From the NCBI RefSeq assembly GCF_001680005.1, contig NC_033566.1:248001-312000 (forward strand): a DNA stretch of 64,000 bases. The letters run 5' to 3'. The stretch comes from Plasmodium coatneyi. Lineage: Eukaryota; Apicomplexa; Aconoidasida; Haemosporida; Plasmodiidae. The position numbers and the translations under genes are program-made. The notes under the pieces are model-generated. The model was not told where the DNA came from. It did not search any database and saw nothing but the letters and a program-made list of their open reading frames with translations. Below are positions 36,088-48,082 of the stretch, piece after piece (the stretch's first letter is position 1; each line of letters opens with the position of its first letter).

Positions 36088-39000
36088 CGAAGGGGGGGCT
36101 TAAACTTGAAGAAGTAACTTCAATCCAGGGAAGGAAACAAAAAAAAAAAACTACATCATATATGGCTGATGCTGGGTATTCGAAGAGTCCGTTTTCTTAC
36201 TCTCCCTCCTTTTCTTCTTCTTTTTCTTCTTCCTTTTCCGCTAATACTTTCTCAAAGGAGTTATGACTCCCGCTTCGCGCAAAGGTCATTATACTTTCGC
36301 TCCCACTTCTGAGAATCAAAGGAACTGAAGCGAACAGTAGCGAGCAGAAGCGGAAAGGAATGAACAGGAAAAAAAAAGGAACCAACAGAGAACGAAAAAA
36401 GGGGAAGAAAGCAGTTCCCAACTGCGCCGCGCGAAAAAAATCACGTGAAAAAATGGCACAAGTAGTCTATTAAAATAAAGAAAAGGAGGGACTATAAATA
36501 ACAATATATTGCGCAGGGTGAACACTATTCAGAAGTGTAAGGAGCAACAAAAAAAGCGCGGCTTGGACTTCTACGCGCGTTATTTTATTTATTAATTTTT
36601 TTTTTTTTTTTCAAATATCTCTTCGTCGTTCGCTTAATTTACATACCCTTTTTGCGTACAGTACTTATGTGGCACGCTTACGTATGCGTACATGAGAAAA
36701 TTTGCCACGAAATGGATCACATAAAAATATGTAATTTCCTTTTCATTCACGTGTTTGTAAAATTATTGCGTACTCCATTCAACACCCTACTTCAAGGCGG
36801 CGTCTCCTCCCTTCAATTTCTATTTTTTCATTTCATCTTTTTTTATTTTATGACTTTTTTTTCCCCCCCTTTTCATGTGTACCAATTAAGTACACTGAAT
36901 AAAAATGTACCACCACGGAGATAAAGTACGCCTCCGTGTGACAATGCGAAGAATTATTTCCCCAGCGGAAAATGCCAATCGTGTTGCGCTGGCTGGTTAA
37001 CTTTTTATCCAACTCGTTGAAGTTACTTATTGGTGTGGAATTCCCTCTGCCCTGACAAAGGAGTAACGATTTGTTCCTTCTATATGAATTTAGCGTGAAC
37101 GTGGAGAAAAGGAAAAAAAAAAAAAAAGATCAGTTGAACAGAGGAGCAAATAAGTGTATATATAAATATATATGAGAATTCACCTTTACACATTTGGCTG
37201 CTCGCCGGACGAGGGCGCGTATAGCGGGAATAAAAAAAAAAAAGAAAAAAAGGTTTACTCCTTACCCCCTTGGACAATAAAACAAAATAACTCTTTTAAA
37301 AATAAGCAAAATAAATTAAAACAAAATGAACATCCCCACAGTTTTGTCGCCCTACACATTTACCCAGTTGGCCCGCAAAGACGCGTAAATTACGGGTTAA
37401 TCGTACGTAGGTATTGACTTTGTTGAGAGGGTCATTGAGCTCCCCCATATGTTACGAGGATTAACATGAAGGAGTAGAACAAAAGGTATGTGCGCCTTTC
37501 TCCGTGTAAACACATATGCAATTTATATACGCATATATGTAGACACAGTTGTTTTTATTTCCCCCTCCGGAATTTTTTTTTTTTCGAATTGAAAATTCAT
37601 GAGCAGACAATCACATGCGCGTAGATCATTTGGCTGAGCAGCCTCGCTTGGGTTAATTTTTTCACGGGTTCGTTTTTCGCACAGTTGGTACTTTATTCGG
37701 TTGCCCCTTCATTTGGTTCCTACTTCGTTCAGGTTGCTTTTATTTGTTCTTTTTTTTTTTTACTCCAACGCCGCTTTTATACAGCCACCTTGTCTTTGTA
37801 CATCCTTTTTTTTTTCATTTTTTTCCGCTTTCATTTATCCCAGGGTGAGCCCTGCATTTTTTCCTCACCCAACTGCGAAAAGGTTTTCCGCCATTCATGC
37901 ATAATGTTCGCTTACGCAAAATAAAAAGCTGAGCATTTATGGACATGGGGAACTGCCAATTTGGCGGATAATTGACACTCAGGATAGACCTCGCCGCCGT
38001 TCATGGCATTCCAGAAGAATGTAAGCCGACCTTAGCCGAACGGGGGAGGCACACCTGTATTTGTACACACGCACGCATATACATATATATACATTCATAT
38101 ATATATGTATATACACCCCGCGTGGTTATTATAAGCAACATTTTTTACGTCTTTCTTTTGGCACGCGCGAAACACTCACTCGTAATGAGCTTAGTCCCCA
38201 GGTACGCGATGCGCATTATGATGCTATATACAAGTAACGATTAGCTTATCTGTCGCTACACTGAGCTTTTCCAAACTGCGTAGAAGCATATGAAGTAACA
38301 AAGGAGTGAAACGCGCACAGACAATGTAACTATATACTTATGCATGCCCGTCCCTCTGTGTGTATGTCCGTATGAGCGCGCGTACTTTTTTCTATTGCAA
38401 CCTACGGTAGCCGAACTGTTAAAAGGAATTGGAGCGGATTAGCCCCAAAACTGCTAGAACGTTGCGATTTCGCATCACATATATATAAGAACCTGTGCGA
38501 CCAGAAAAATGGCCTAATTAAAGAAGCTCTTGAAAGATTCACCGGATGATTCGACTTCGTCGGATAAAATTACGCGCAGAGATTAACAGTACATATATAC
38601 ATACCTACATATGCATATAGTTATTATATTATTTTATTTACTTACCATACTTGTAGCAATGTAATTACCCGTGCGGCCGTTAAAAGGACAACCGATTCAA
38701 TTTTTCACGGCGCAGCGGCGCTCATTTTTTTATTCGCCCTTCGCCGTTCGTCGCTCCTGTTTACTGGTACACGGTTCGTCACTTGCATTTTATTCGTTTC
38801 GTTTTTTTTTTTTTTTATTTTATTTTTCCTTTTTTGTATATTCCTAATTTTAAAAATTGCAACTGAAGTGATGAAAACGTGCAGCTTGCCCCTTCGAAGT
38901 TTCAAGCGCATCGGTAGTATTCATTTATACTTCATTCGCTTTATTTGCGAACGTTTTAGCCATCCATCCATTTTTTTTTTTTTTTATTTTTTAGCTTTGG

Positions 39001-40143
39001 TAGTTTTAGCAGCTTCGACTGTTTCATCATCTTAGTTTTAATTTATGTGATAAAAGAAGCGATCGCCATTTCGCCGATTTATTTTCTTTTCATTCGTTAC
39101 TTTTTTTCCTTTTTTTTTTTTTTTTCCGTACGCTCGCCCCCCCCTTCCTCCGCCTCGCATTTTACCATTCCATTTGTGTTGTTTTAATACATAATATTTA
39201 TTATATAAATACGTAGTAATACATGTTAATATACACTTTAACGAAGATTTCCTTCCCCCCTTTTTTTGTTAATGCATATGAGGAGGAGTAATTGTTGTGA
39301 TATGATTTAAATTCGAAAACTGATTTGAATGTTTCAGTTTTCCCCATTTTTTACGCACTTTTTTTCAATCGTGTTATGCTTCTCCCTTTTTTTTTTTTAT
39401 TCAACCATTTTAATTAATACACTTTTTATGACCAAGAAGTGTAGCCCTGGGGGGGACGCTTCCAGTAGGAGTTAAATATTTCCAACTCCCTTGTGCACAT
39501 TCACTTATGTTTGCTCGCTTGTGCATATGCGTGTGTACCTCTTCCTACGTCCGGATACGTCCCCGCACGTAGCTATCTGACACGCCTTGCACACACGTAA
39601 AAAAAAAAGGCAAGCTAAGCAAACTCTTGTAGAAGAAAACACACATTTGCAGTTAGACAGAGTGGAAAACACAAATGAACGCTGCGAAAACGCCATCGAG
39701 AAGTGCCAAGGCATACACGTCTAATTATGCTCAAATGCATGAGTAGTACTGCTGTACCCCCTACACACACATGTATACCCCTGTAGACGTTGAAAAAAAT
39801 GCAAGTTAGCCCATCCGGCAGTCGTACTAATTGTTAACGCCCATGTGAGTAACTATACCACCAAGCGTTATTGAGTTATACGTACAAGTCGGCAAAATCA
39901 GTTGGCGCTGCGGAGCGGCCACAAATACGTTCGTGTGTGTGCCTGAGCGTTCGTACGATATATTGTGAATTGCGTACAGACGCGATAGGATAAGCTGTTC
40001 GCAGAAGTTTAGGAAGTGCCCAGCAAGTTGTCATCCAAACGGTCCGTGCATGATCAGCTGAACGGTCAGCTGAATCATATCTGAGACGAGCAACCTACTA
40101 TCCACCCCCCGCCCCAGAAACGAAAACCCTGAATACAGTTCAA
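36088..40143. other. Long divergent intergenic region, 4.1 kb
   Basis: The longest gene-free stretch in the window, between the BAR-like gene and the VTT gene, which read outwards. It contains A/T runs (36598-36611, 37113-37127, 38803-38816, 38971-38985, 39109-39125), TATATG-rich sequence near 38078-38115 and scattered short frames. One ATG with a good donor (ATGGCATTCCAGAAGAAT|GTAAGC near 38003) has no identifiable partner exon. A frame starting MTFARSGSHNSFEK on the minus strand (ending at the 36197 side) also has a donor-like end but cannot be joined in phase to the BAR gene. No gene or structured RNA is supported. Confidence 0.45.
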
Positions 40144-41662
40144 ATGGATAATATAGGAAATCACAGCGGGAAAAAATATGAATATTTAAGCAACAACTAT
40201 GATACCGTGTACAACGAAACAGAAGGAGACGGAGACCCCATGAGTAAGAATTATCATAGTGGTATGAATTACAGCTATGGTCAAAATTTGTTAAATAAAA
40301 GTAACGGCACAAATATATACGTGAATAGCGACCTAAACGGCAGCATGAATGGTTACATGAATAAAGGCGCGCACAGCGCCACCAACGGCATGAATGGAAA
40401 CTTCCACTATGCCAAAAATAACAAAAAATACAACTCCACCATGGAGAAAGAAAAACTAATAAGCAACAAATCAATGTATAACAAAAAAAGGAGCAACTAC
40501 AACAATATCAACTACGACAGTAACGAGGAAGACTGCTCCGAGACCCATTACCATTTTGAAAATAAATACAATTCGGATAAGGATCTGGAAAGTAATCGTA
40601 TCTTGATAGAACCTGACGAAATAATGGCATCCAGAAGAAATCAAATGAGAACCAAAATGCAAGTGCTAATAAAGGTACTAGTAATTGTGGCCATTTTTTT
40701 TCTCCTAGTATTTCTAATAACAAAGTTTAAAAAATTTTTAGACTTAATTAATGTAGTTATAAAGTGGGTAGGAGAACAAGGTTCCTGGAGTATCCTCCTC
40801 TTCATTCTGTTATTCACTTGTACGTCCCCCTTGTTCATGTCAGTCGAAATTATGTGTGTTGGGGCGGGACTTATATTCTCGGGGGTTTACGGCAAATTCT
40901 GGGGCATAATTGTCGCCGTCTTTTCGGTCGCCACTGGATACGTATTAGGAATGTCACTATGCTTTTTCATTTCAAGATATTTAATGCACGAATTTATTTA
41001 TAAGAAGCTAATGGTTTATCCGATATACTTAGCATTTAATCAAGCCATAAATTCCAATGGGCTGTCTTTTGTCCTGTTGATTCGTTTGTCTCCTATTTTG
41101 CCAGCCTCTGTCGTTAGCTATATACTGGGTGTTACCTCCGTCAAGTATAGGGATTTCGCGCTGGGATCCATCTCTGCCTTGCCCAGTAAGGAAAGCAAGC
41201 TCCCCATAAGGAGAAGGAAACCGCGCACCGGCGAGAGGAATGATAGAAGTGCCCCTTCAAATGATTTCATCCCCTTATATGTGCGGTTAAAATTTTGTTC
41301 ATTTTTTTCTTCCCCCCCCTCAGGTATAAGTATATTTGTCTACATTGGCGTTTTGCTTCAGGACATTTCCAACATAGATGGTAAGGCAAAAAATTGCAGC
41401 GCTGCATAAAAATGGGGTTTACCCCATTTGCAACAATACACACCTTTTTATCAATTTACACGCGCTTGTATTAACGTACACCCCTTTTTCCACCCCCACC
41501 GCAGAAATGGACAACCAGTGGACCAACCTCATCATCCTCTTCATTGGCTTCATCCTGGGGGTAGTTGCCATTGCGTACATTTCCGTCGTGACCAAGCGAA
41601 GATTGAACAACTTGAACATAATGAACTCGTCCCTGTCGGCCACCAACATCGACATTGAGTGA
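40144..41662 (+). CDS. VTT-domain (SNARE-associated Golgi/TVP38/DedA-type) membrane protein
   Basis: Model join(40144..41185, 41324..41380, 41505..41662), 418 aa, both introns phase 1. A cytosolic, Asn/Tyr/Ser-rich head of about 165 residues precedes a membrane domain. The first helix is around residue 176 (KVLVIVAIFFLLVFLITKF). It is followed by LLFILLFTCTSPLF, a glycine-rich block (VGAGLIFSGVYGKFWG), the VTT signature region RLSPILPASVVSYILGV...FALGS and a final helix LIILFIGFILGVVAIAYI. This family includes yeast Tvp38, TMEM41B and VMP1. Members act in Golgi/ER trafficking, and some are phospholipid scramblases. The two small exons restore the last part of the VTT domain, which supports the splicing. 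Retained-intron reading would end in a short unrelated tail. Confidence 0.88.
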
Positions 41663-42011
41663 GTGCTCTCTCCAACTTTTGGGGGAAAGTCGAGGTAGGC
41701 AGCCACCTTCCGGGAATTACTCCACTGGAGAGGTGCGCGTGGGGTTGCATTTTGTGAACATGTCTTATGTGAAAAAAAAAAAGGCACACATGTGGATATA
41801 CGTATGTTAGCATATATGTGCTCGCACGACACGGAATGTATAAAAGGAAAACGCACAATGTCAATAAGGTACGTCGGAGAGGGCACATTTTTATCCATTG
41901 TTCATTCCATGACCCAGAAGGCCCACCACCAACTTTCCACGTTCTTTTTTTTTTTTTGATGGCCTCCCCGTTTTCCCCCTTTTTTTTTTTAATTTTTTGT
42001 CTACCCAAAAG
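41663..42011. other. Short convergent intergenic region
   Basis: About 350 bases between the VTT-protein stop and the Topo VIB-like stop. It contains a T14 and a T10 run near 41946-41990 and no supported feature. Confidence 0.6.
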
Positions 42012-44733
42012 TTACTCACGCCACATGTCATCGCCGTCTCGGGCGTCATCTTCGTAATCTGATACGTTTGATTCTTCGGAAGAATAATCCTTCACAGGAA
42101 CGTTAGCTTGCTCGTGTCCCTTCTCATCACTCAAAACCTTTTCCCTACAAATTTATGTGCACACAAGCATATCAATTTTTCATGTGATTCATTTTAACGA
42201 AGCAGCATGTTACATATTCATGCTAAAACTACGTTGTTTTTTTTGAAAAAAATAAACATTTATTTAATATCCATTGTTTAAAAAAAATATATATATATAT
42301 CAGATAATTTATTTTTGTTAAAAGAAAAAATGCAGAAATAGTGTGCTTTTATAGCAGCCACTTTCACGAGTATATGGAGTGCCACCCGGTGAAGTGAATA
42401 ATCATTCCCCCCCCCTTGGTATCTCCATAGGCATGTTCGCCTACCTGATATGATGGTACAGCTCTTCCATTAGTTCCTTCTCGCTTGAGCTGCCAAGCGT
42501 GGCAATCCCCCCGCTGTCCTTCTCCGAAGTACCACCGTTAATCTCCTTTCTTTTCTCATTCAGTAAAAAAAACACCTTATTCTTAAATTCGTCTCGTCCT
42601 TTTAAAATTATTTTGCTCAACGAGGAAGCCAGCTGGGCACCATATATGTCTAAGGCCTGTCTGAGCTGTTAAAATATTTGGTTGCGTGTATTGTGAATGT
42701 GAAAGAAGTGTTTCCAGCATATTGGGGAAGTCAGACTTTTTTTTTTTTTTTTTGTTCATGTGCTCGGCATTGCCGACATTTTTGTGCCTTATGCTAGCTC
42801 TAGATCATCACCTGATAGTCCGACAAACTCTCGAACTCCTCGGGGAAATCCACCTTCACGCTGTTGAATAAGCCGAGCGCGCATTTGCTTATCAAGCTGG
42901 ATAGACTTTTTCCTTCCTTGGAAAAAAAGAAAAAAAACATAAAAAAACAAATGGATTAATGGACATATGGACAAATAAAACTTCTTAAAAGTAGGATGAG
43001 ACGTTTCTCCGGCGAAATGCCAACAACGCCAAGTACATTTATGCAGGTTTTGCTCAAACTGGCAAAGGAAATGTCACTCCCTTGAATGTCGATTCCCTGT
43101 TAGCAGGCAAAAATGAGAACATGGTATATGTCTATAAAGCGCCTCCCATGGGAGTATCCTTTCTTCTATTCGTTTGCTTATTTGTTCGTACATAATATTT
43201 ATTTTTATTTTACTAAAAGGATTATGTCCCATGTGGATTTCTCCGACTTCTTAACGCGAAACGTGTGACTTATCTGCGATGGCAGAGCAGAGGGGTGCAC
43301 AGGGGTAAGTAAAACCGTTTGTTCGAAATGGTTTTTTACGATTGGGAGGCCAGCCCTCAAATTCCGTGGTTGTTACTTCCTTTAAATCTTTAAAGCACTC
43401 CAGGCTAATCAATTCATCCGGGTATATCTCCTCGAGGTTTTCGACCTGTTCGTGCAGGGGAGATGGCTATGTTACACACGCGCAGAGGTACACACGTACA
43501 GAGACGAACATAGACCCACATAGACGCGAAGGCACATGCTCCCACCCGCATAACCGCGCACAATTATGCGAAAAAAAAATTTATCACGTTGAAGAGCTCC
43601 ATCCCGAATTGAGGCCCATACAATTTTAGGAAGCTCCTGCCGTTATGAAGATGGGAACGAACCGGTTAGCACATGAGCACGTTAGAGTGACAACACATTG
43701 ACGCGGTACTAGGCGCATGTTCCCTGGGAAAAACGCTCGAACCGAACGAACGCATCCTCCCACATAATTGATGCGCACTATGCCAGCATCCCTCCACCCC
43801 TTCTTATGGAGACCCCCCTTTGGCTTACTTAAAGCTTTTCGTTATGGAACAGTCAGCTGCATTGTTCCCCCAGAGGGGCATGGAATTCACGTAACGAATT
43901 AAAAAGACAAACCCCATATGTATTCCCGCCCCGTTGACATCAACTTTTCCAGATTTTCGAACGTTTAAATACATGTTTGTGTTAAAATTGTGTGAATCCA
44001 AGTTCCTTTTCCTGAATATCATATTTGTGCAGTTAGGGACAAATGAGTCTAACAACACATGTTCATCATCAGTTTGTTGTTGTTCATCGCATGTGTGTGT
44101 AAATTCTTGCACACCGTCACAAGAGCACTTGATATTTATATCCTTCTTCCACAGGAGGATTAACATCATATAAAAAGAAATTCTCCTATCGTACACACTA
44201 CATGTACTATTCATCTTCAAAATGACTGATATTTCTATGGACCATTTCCATTCTTCGTCCACATACTCCTTAAAATTCTGTACAAAGGTATGACTTAAAT
44301 CCTTGTCAATTAGTAACATAAAATCCCATATTTTTTTTTCTTCCACTCTGACCTTCAAGTGCAAAAATCCGTAAGCCGTTTTGAAAGAGTACAAGAGGAT
44401 TGTTTTCAACCCTATGCCAAACTTCCCACCTGTTTTGCTCTCATCCTTGGATGTTAAAAAGATCTCCGAGAATTTTTCTAAATCTTTAATCTCTGCACCT
44501 TCTCCATTGTCTCGACATACTATTTCGTACAGAGACAACTCCTTCTTGTATTCCCTTATTAAAATTTGCACTTCCTTTCCTTTCCCCTTCACGCTGGACA
44601 GAGCATCGATGGAATTGTCAAACAGCTCCTTCACAGTCATAAACAGGGCGTTCTCCTCACAAAAACCGGTGACGGACAAATTTTTAAAAAAGAAGGAATA
44701 AGTCGAGTTTCTGCTTTCGTTCAGCTTATCCAT
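42012..44733 (-). CDS. TOP6B: DNA topoisomerase VI subunit B-like GHKL ATPase, eight exons
   Basis: Model complement(42012..42144, 42445..42665, 42812..42916, 43037..43096, 43214..43273, 43377..43445, 43588..43636, 43829..44733), 533 aa. The Bergerat ATP-binding fold is clear in exon 1: VKELFDNSIDAL (Glu36, Asn40, Asp43), DNGEG (Asp75 to Gly79) and GGKFGIGLKT (102-111). Exon phases agree at all seven junctions, and the small exons read through without stops. The length is close to archaeal Top6B. The family dimerises on ATP binding and gates DNA for the Spo11-like A subunit; in plants it serves endoreduplication or, as MTOPVIB, meiotic breaks. The C-terminal 120 residues are acidic and Ser-rich, which looks lineage-specific. 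The exon 2 donor (GTGATA) is the weakest site. The A-subunit partner is not in this window. Confidence 0.88.
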
Positions 44734-44889
44734 CTGTTATCAGCATATTTGTGTCTACGTGAAAAAGGACGTCATTAAAAAGGCGTTAGCCAGAACATTG
44801 GGCAAAAATGACCGGTTGGATCAGCGTTCTTTTTTTTTTTATTGGCCAGTCAGCTAGCTTTTTCCTCTTTTGTTAAACAATCAGCTAGC

Positions 44890-44922
<33 letters not shown>

Positions 44923-45590
44923 GTTGTCAAGCGAAAAAATTCAAAATAGGTAGAAAAGCGATAAAAAATTTTCAAAAAAAAAATCCAAATTTGCAATTCA
45001 AAAAGCCATAGGAGCAACGGTGTGCAAAACATTCCTGCAAGTTTTTGAAAACATTTATGCAGTATTGTTCATGGGCGCACTCGAGAATTAAAAACGAGAA
45101 GGCCCATAAATACACAACGTGTGCACACACACGTGTGTGTAACGTGGTCCGTGCAATGTGCGGTCTTTGAAAAAGTTTTGTTCCCATTTTTGTGAACGTC
45201 CCAGTGAAACTTACCAAATGAAAGAATGTATGCTTACGCGTTCAAACAAACTACAGCATATTTTATAACTGGAAAAAAGGCTTACGAAAAAGGGCGGCCA
45301 AAAAATGTTAGCCTGTTTATGCTTCGTATTTTGGACGTTCATAATCGCAGGGGGGGGTACTGAATGGGAAGTTTATCCCCCTCCAGGATAAGTTAATTAA
45401 AACTGTGTCATATAAATGATGACTTCGTGTGTGTCGAGTACCATCCCCATTATACTGTATAATTAAAAGCAAGATGCATGCCGCTGTGGTGACAGAAGAT
45501 GGGTACACGCAGCGGGGCGCTCATTACATGAGCACACACAGTCACACATACGCCCTTTTCGCGTATCGCAACCTGGCCCAACTCCCCTCT
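44734..45590. other. Intergenic region between two minus-strand genes
   Basis: Upstream flank of the Topo VIB-like gene and 3' flank of the aminomethyltransferase gene. It contains a duplicated GTCAGCTAGCTTTTT motif around 44849-44893 separated by A/T-rich sequence, and T runs near 44831-44841 and 44899-44920. No gene is supported. Confidence 0.5.
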
Positions 45591-47101
45591 TCACATCTTA
45601 TATATGGACAGGGGGACAAATGGCATTTTGCTAATTTGAGCGACTTCCAACTTGTTCAGGCATTCCACTTTTATAAGACTATTAGCAGCAGCGTGTTCCG
45701 TCTTTATGTAACCCATAGCAATTGGCTTCTGCAGCAGGGGAGAGAAAACGCTGCTGGTTATGTAACCTATCTCTTCGTGCGCATTTTCATTGGTGTAAAT
45801 TTTTGAATTCTCCTTCGGAACGATGGTCGAGTTCATGATTATCCCGACTCGCTTAATAGTTGTACCGTTTTTAATTTGGTTCATTATAATATGTGCACCA
45901 TTGAAATCTAATTCCTTCAGTCTCCTCTGACCTAGCACCCATTTATAATTCGATTCGATGGGAGTCAAATTTTCGTTGATATCTTTTCCATACACACAAA
46001 ATCCACTTTCCAATCTGAGTGTATTCAGAACTTCTAATCCACCCGGCTTTACCAATGGGTTGTTTAAAATGCATTCGTACAATTCTTGCACGTGCTTATT
46101 TGCTACTAAAATATCAAAGCCGTCCTCACCAGTACAGGTATACCTATTTAGTACGCACCCGTCTATCTTATTCAACTTGGTAATATTGCTTGACATAAAG
46201 CTACAATTTTCCAAATAGGTATCATCTCCTATTATTTCATTCAGCACATTGGCGGATTTGCTCCCCTGAATACATATTGAACTGTGAGAAGTGTACTCTT
46301 CTATCTTCACATCCAGTTTGGTATTCTCCAAAAGCTTTTCGTTTAGGTATTTAAACACCTTATTCTTGCACTGTATATTTAAATATAGTAGTAAATGATT
46401 TTCCCTCAGTATAATCACTATGTCATCTACAATTCCTCCTTTTTCGTTTAGCAACAAACTTATTCGACATTCATTTTCCCATAACCCTTTAATATCGCTA
46501 CCCACGTACTTTTCTAAAAAGTTTATTTTATCTGCCCCACTTATCTTTAAGATTGGTCTGTATGTGTAATCAAAAAGGGAGCAGCTTGACCTCGTGTGTA
46601 AATGCGATGTTATCAACGTATAGTCTTTATACTCATTCGGGAGGTAGTACCCGCTGTGGATTTTGAAAATCGCGTTGTTCTTTTTGTGCACGTCATACAG
46701 AATGGTTTTCCTCACTTCTTCCTTCGAACAAAAATGAAAAAGTGCAAAATGGGGAGAACATCAATACGTAATTAATCAAGCGCTGCTTAACGTGGTAAAT
46801 CTGGTGCAACAGTGAACAGCAGGACCACCACACACACACACCTGTGGAGGGACAACTCGGTGCTGGCAAATGCTCGACACGGTTATTTCCACCGGGTGTA
46901 TGCATCCCTACACATACTGCAAAATGTAGTTATTTTATTTTAACGTATGACATTTGCGCTAACCACGGTTAATCATCTCGTGGGTCCACTTTGAACAGCC
47001 TCCAAAGAGCACATTCTTTAGAAACTTACCTTTTGTTTATTCCCTAATGAGAAGTACCGAACCCCCGGTAGTCTCTTCTGCCGCTTAAATAGGATCCTCA
47101 T
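45591..47101 (-). CDS. GCVT: Aminomethyltransferase, mitochondrial (glycine cleavage T-protein)
   Basis: Model complement(45591..46721, 47030..47101), 400 aa, one phase-0 intron with a consensus donor (AAG|GTAAGT). Exon 1 encodes MRILFKRQKRLPGVRYFS, basic and without acidic residues, typical of a mitochondrial presequence. Exon 2 has the T-protein signatures: LLNEKGGIVDDIVI, YTCTGEDGFDILV, TLRLESGFCVYGKDINENLTPIE and the C-terminal barrel GYITSSVFSPLLQKPIAMGY. The enzyme moves the methylene group from the aminomethyl-H-protein to tetrahydrofolate and releases ammonia. Plasmodium is reported to lack the P-protein, so the pathway direction and use are unclear. The folate-site acidic residues appear intact. 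Confidence 0.95.
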
Positions 47102-47507
47102 TCTTACATCTCCTGAAAATGCTTACTCTCATTCTGTAAATCAAATCTACCTCTCTCTTGAGGGGAATGTTACTTGAGAGTCAGTCACTATGATGAATGC
47201 CCTATTATTCGTACATTTGGCGCTACAAAATTATGTGAACAGGGGAGGGTGGCTAAATGCATACGACCGTTTGGTCATAGTTAGAGTGTCACCATTCATA
47301 CTGAACTTCGCGCGTATATACGTACACCCTTCCTCACGTGCGGAACCTTCCATTTTCTTGCCTGATGCGTGCCAGCCAAACTTACCCGCCCATCGCAGGA
47401 ACTCCGTTACACTTATAATGCACGTTCTATTTTTACAATTTTTGGAAAAACCAAAAGAAGGAACGCATCTTCGGCTTGGTTGCTTCAGTTCGGTTCGCTC
47501 TACTACA

Positions 47508-47546
<39 letters not shown>

Positions 47547-48082
47547 ACCCCCAAATTTTATGGCAACAAAATGGTTGGATGCAGAACGAGCCAGCCCCCC
47601 TAACACCACCCATTTTTTTAATTTCATCATACCGCTGCGCCATTTGGTGCGTAGGTTTTGTTTTCCAAAAATTTCCGCGAGTTTGCTAAGATTGCCGCGG
47701 CTAGCTCTTTAGCCTGTCAGCTGCACCGTGGTTGCTTCCTCGAAACGGTTGTATTTGTATCGTTTGACTCAACATTTGTTTTGGATTTCAGTTCTACACC
47801 AATTCCGATAATTTCCCATTAGCTGCCATTTTGTGACAATTGTTTATTTATCATTGATTTGTTTTACCCCCTCCCCGATGGGAAAACTCCTAAACGAACA
47901 ACTCATCAAGTATGGACTGTGCGTCCTCCTCGGGTTTTACATAAAAGAAATAGCCGAATGGGGAAACGGGAAAAAAAAAAAAAAAAAAAGTGAGGGAAAT
48001 CCTAAAGTGGATACGTTCCAAGGTGGAGATAGCCATATGCCCCTACGTGTCATCATCACATGATTACATAAAAGCAGAAAAA
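47102..48082. other. Divergent region with possible N-terminal extension of the UBA4-like gene
   Basis: Shared 5' region of the aminomethyltransferase and UBA4-like genes, with a T26-type run near 47514-47544. From the ATG at 47878 a coding-like frame (MGKLLNEQLIKYGLCVLLGF...) leads into an A19 run (47971-47989), after which the UBA4 frame is open but one base out of register. Confidence 0.5.
47971..47989 (+). repeat. A19 homopolymer at a reading-frame change
   Basis: Nineteen consecutive A separate an upstream coding-like frame from the downstream UBA4-like frame. With 18 A the two would be continuous through six lysine codons. Confidence 0.85.

Noticed and set aside
36197..36421. Minus-strand frame MTFARSGSHNSFEK... 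as first exon of the BAR-like gene
   Set aside because: Its donor phase cannot be joined to any acceptor that reads in frame through the ATG at 36087.
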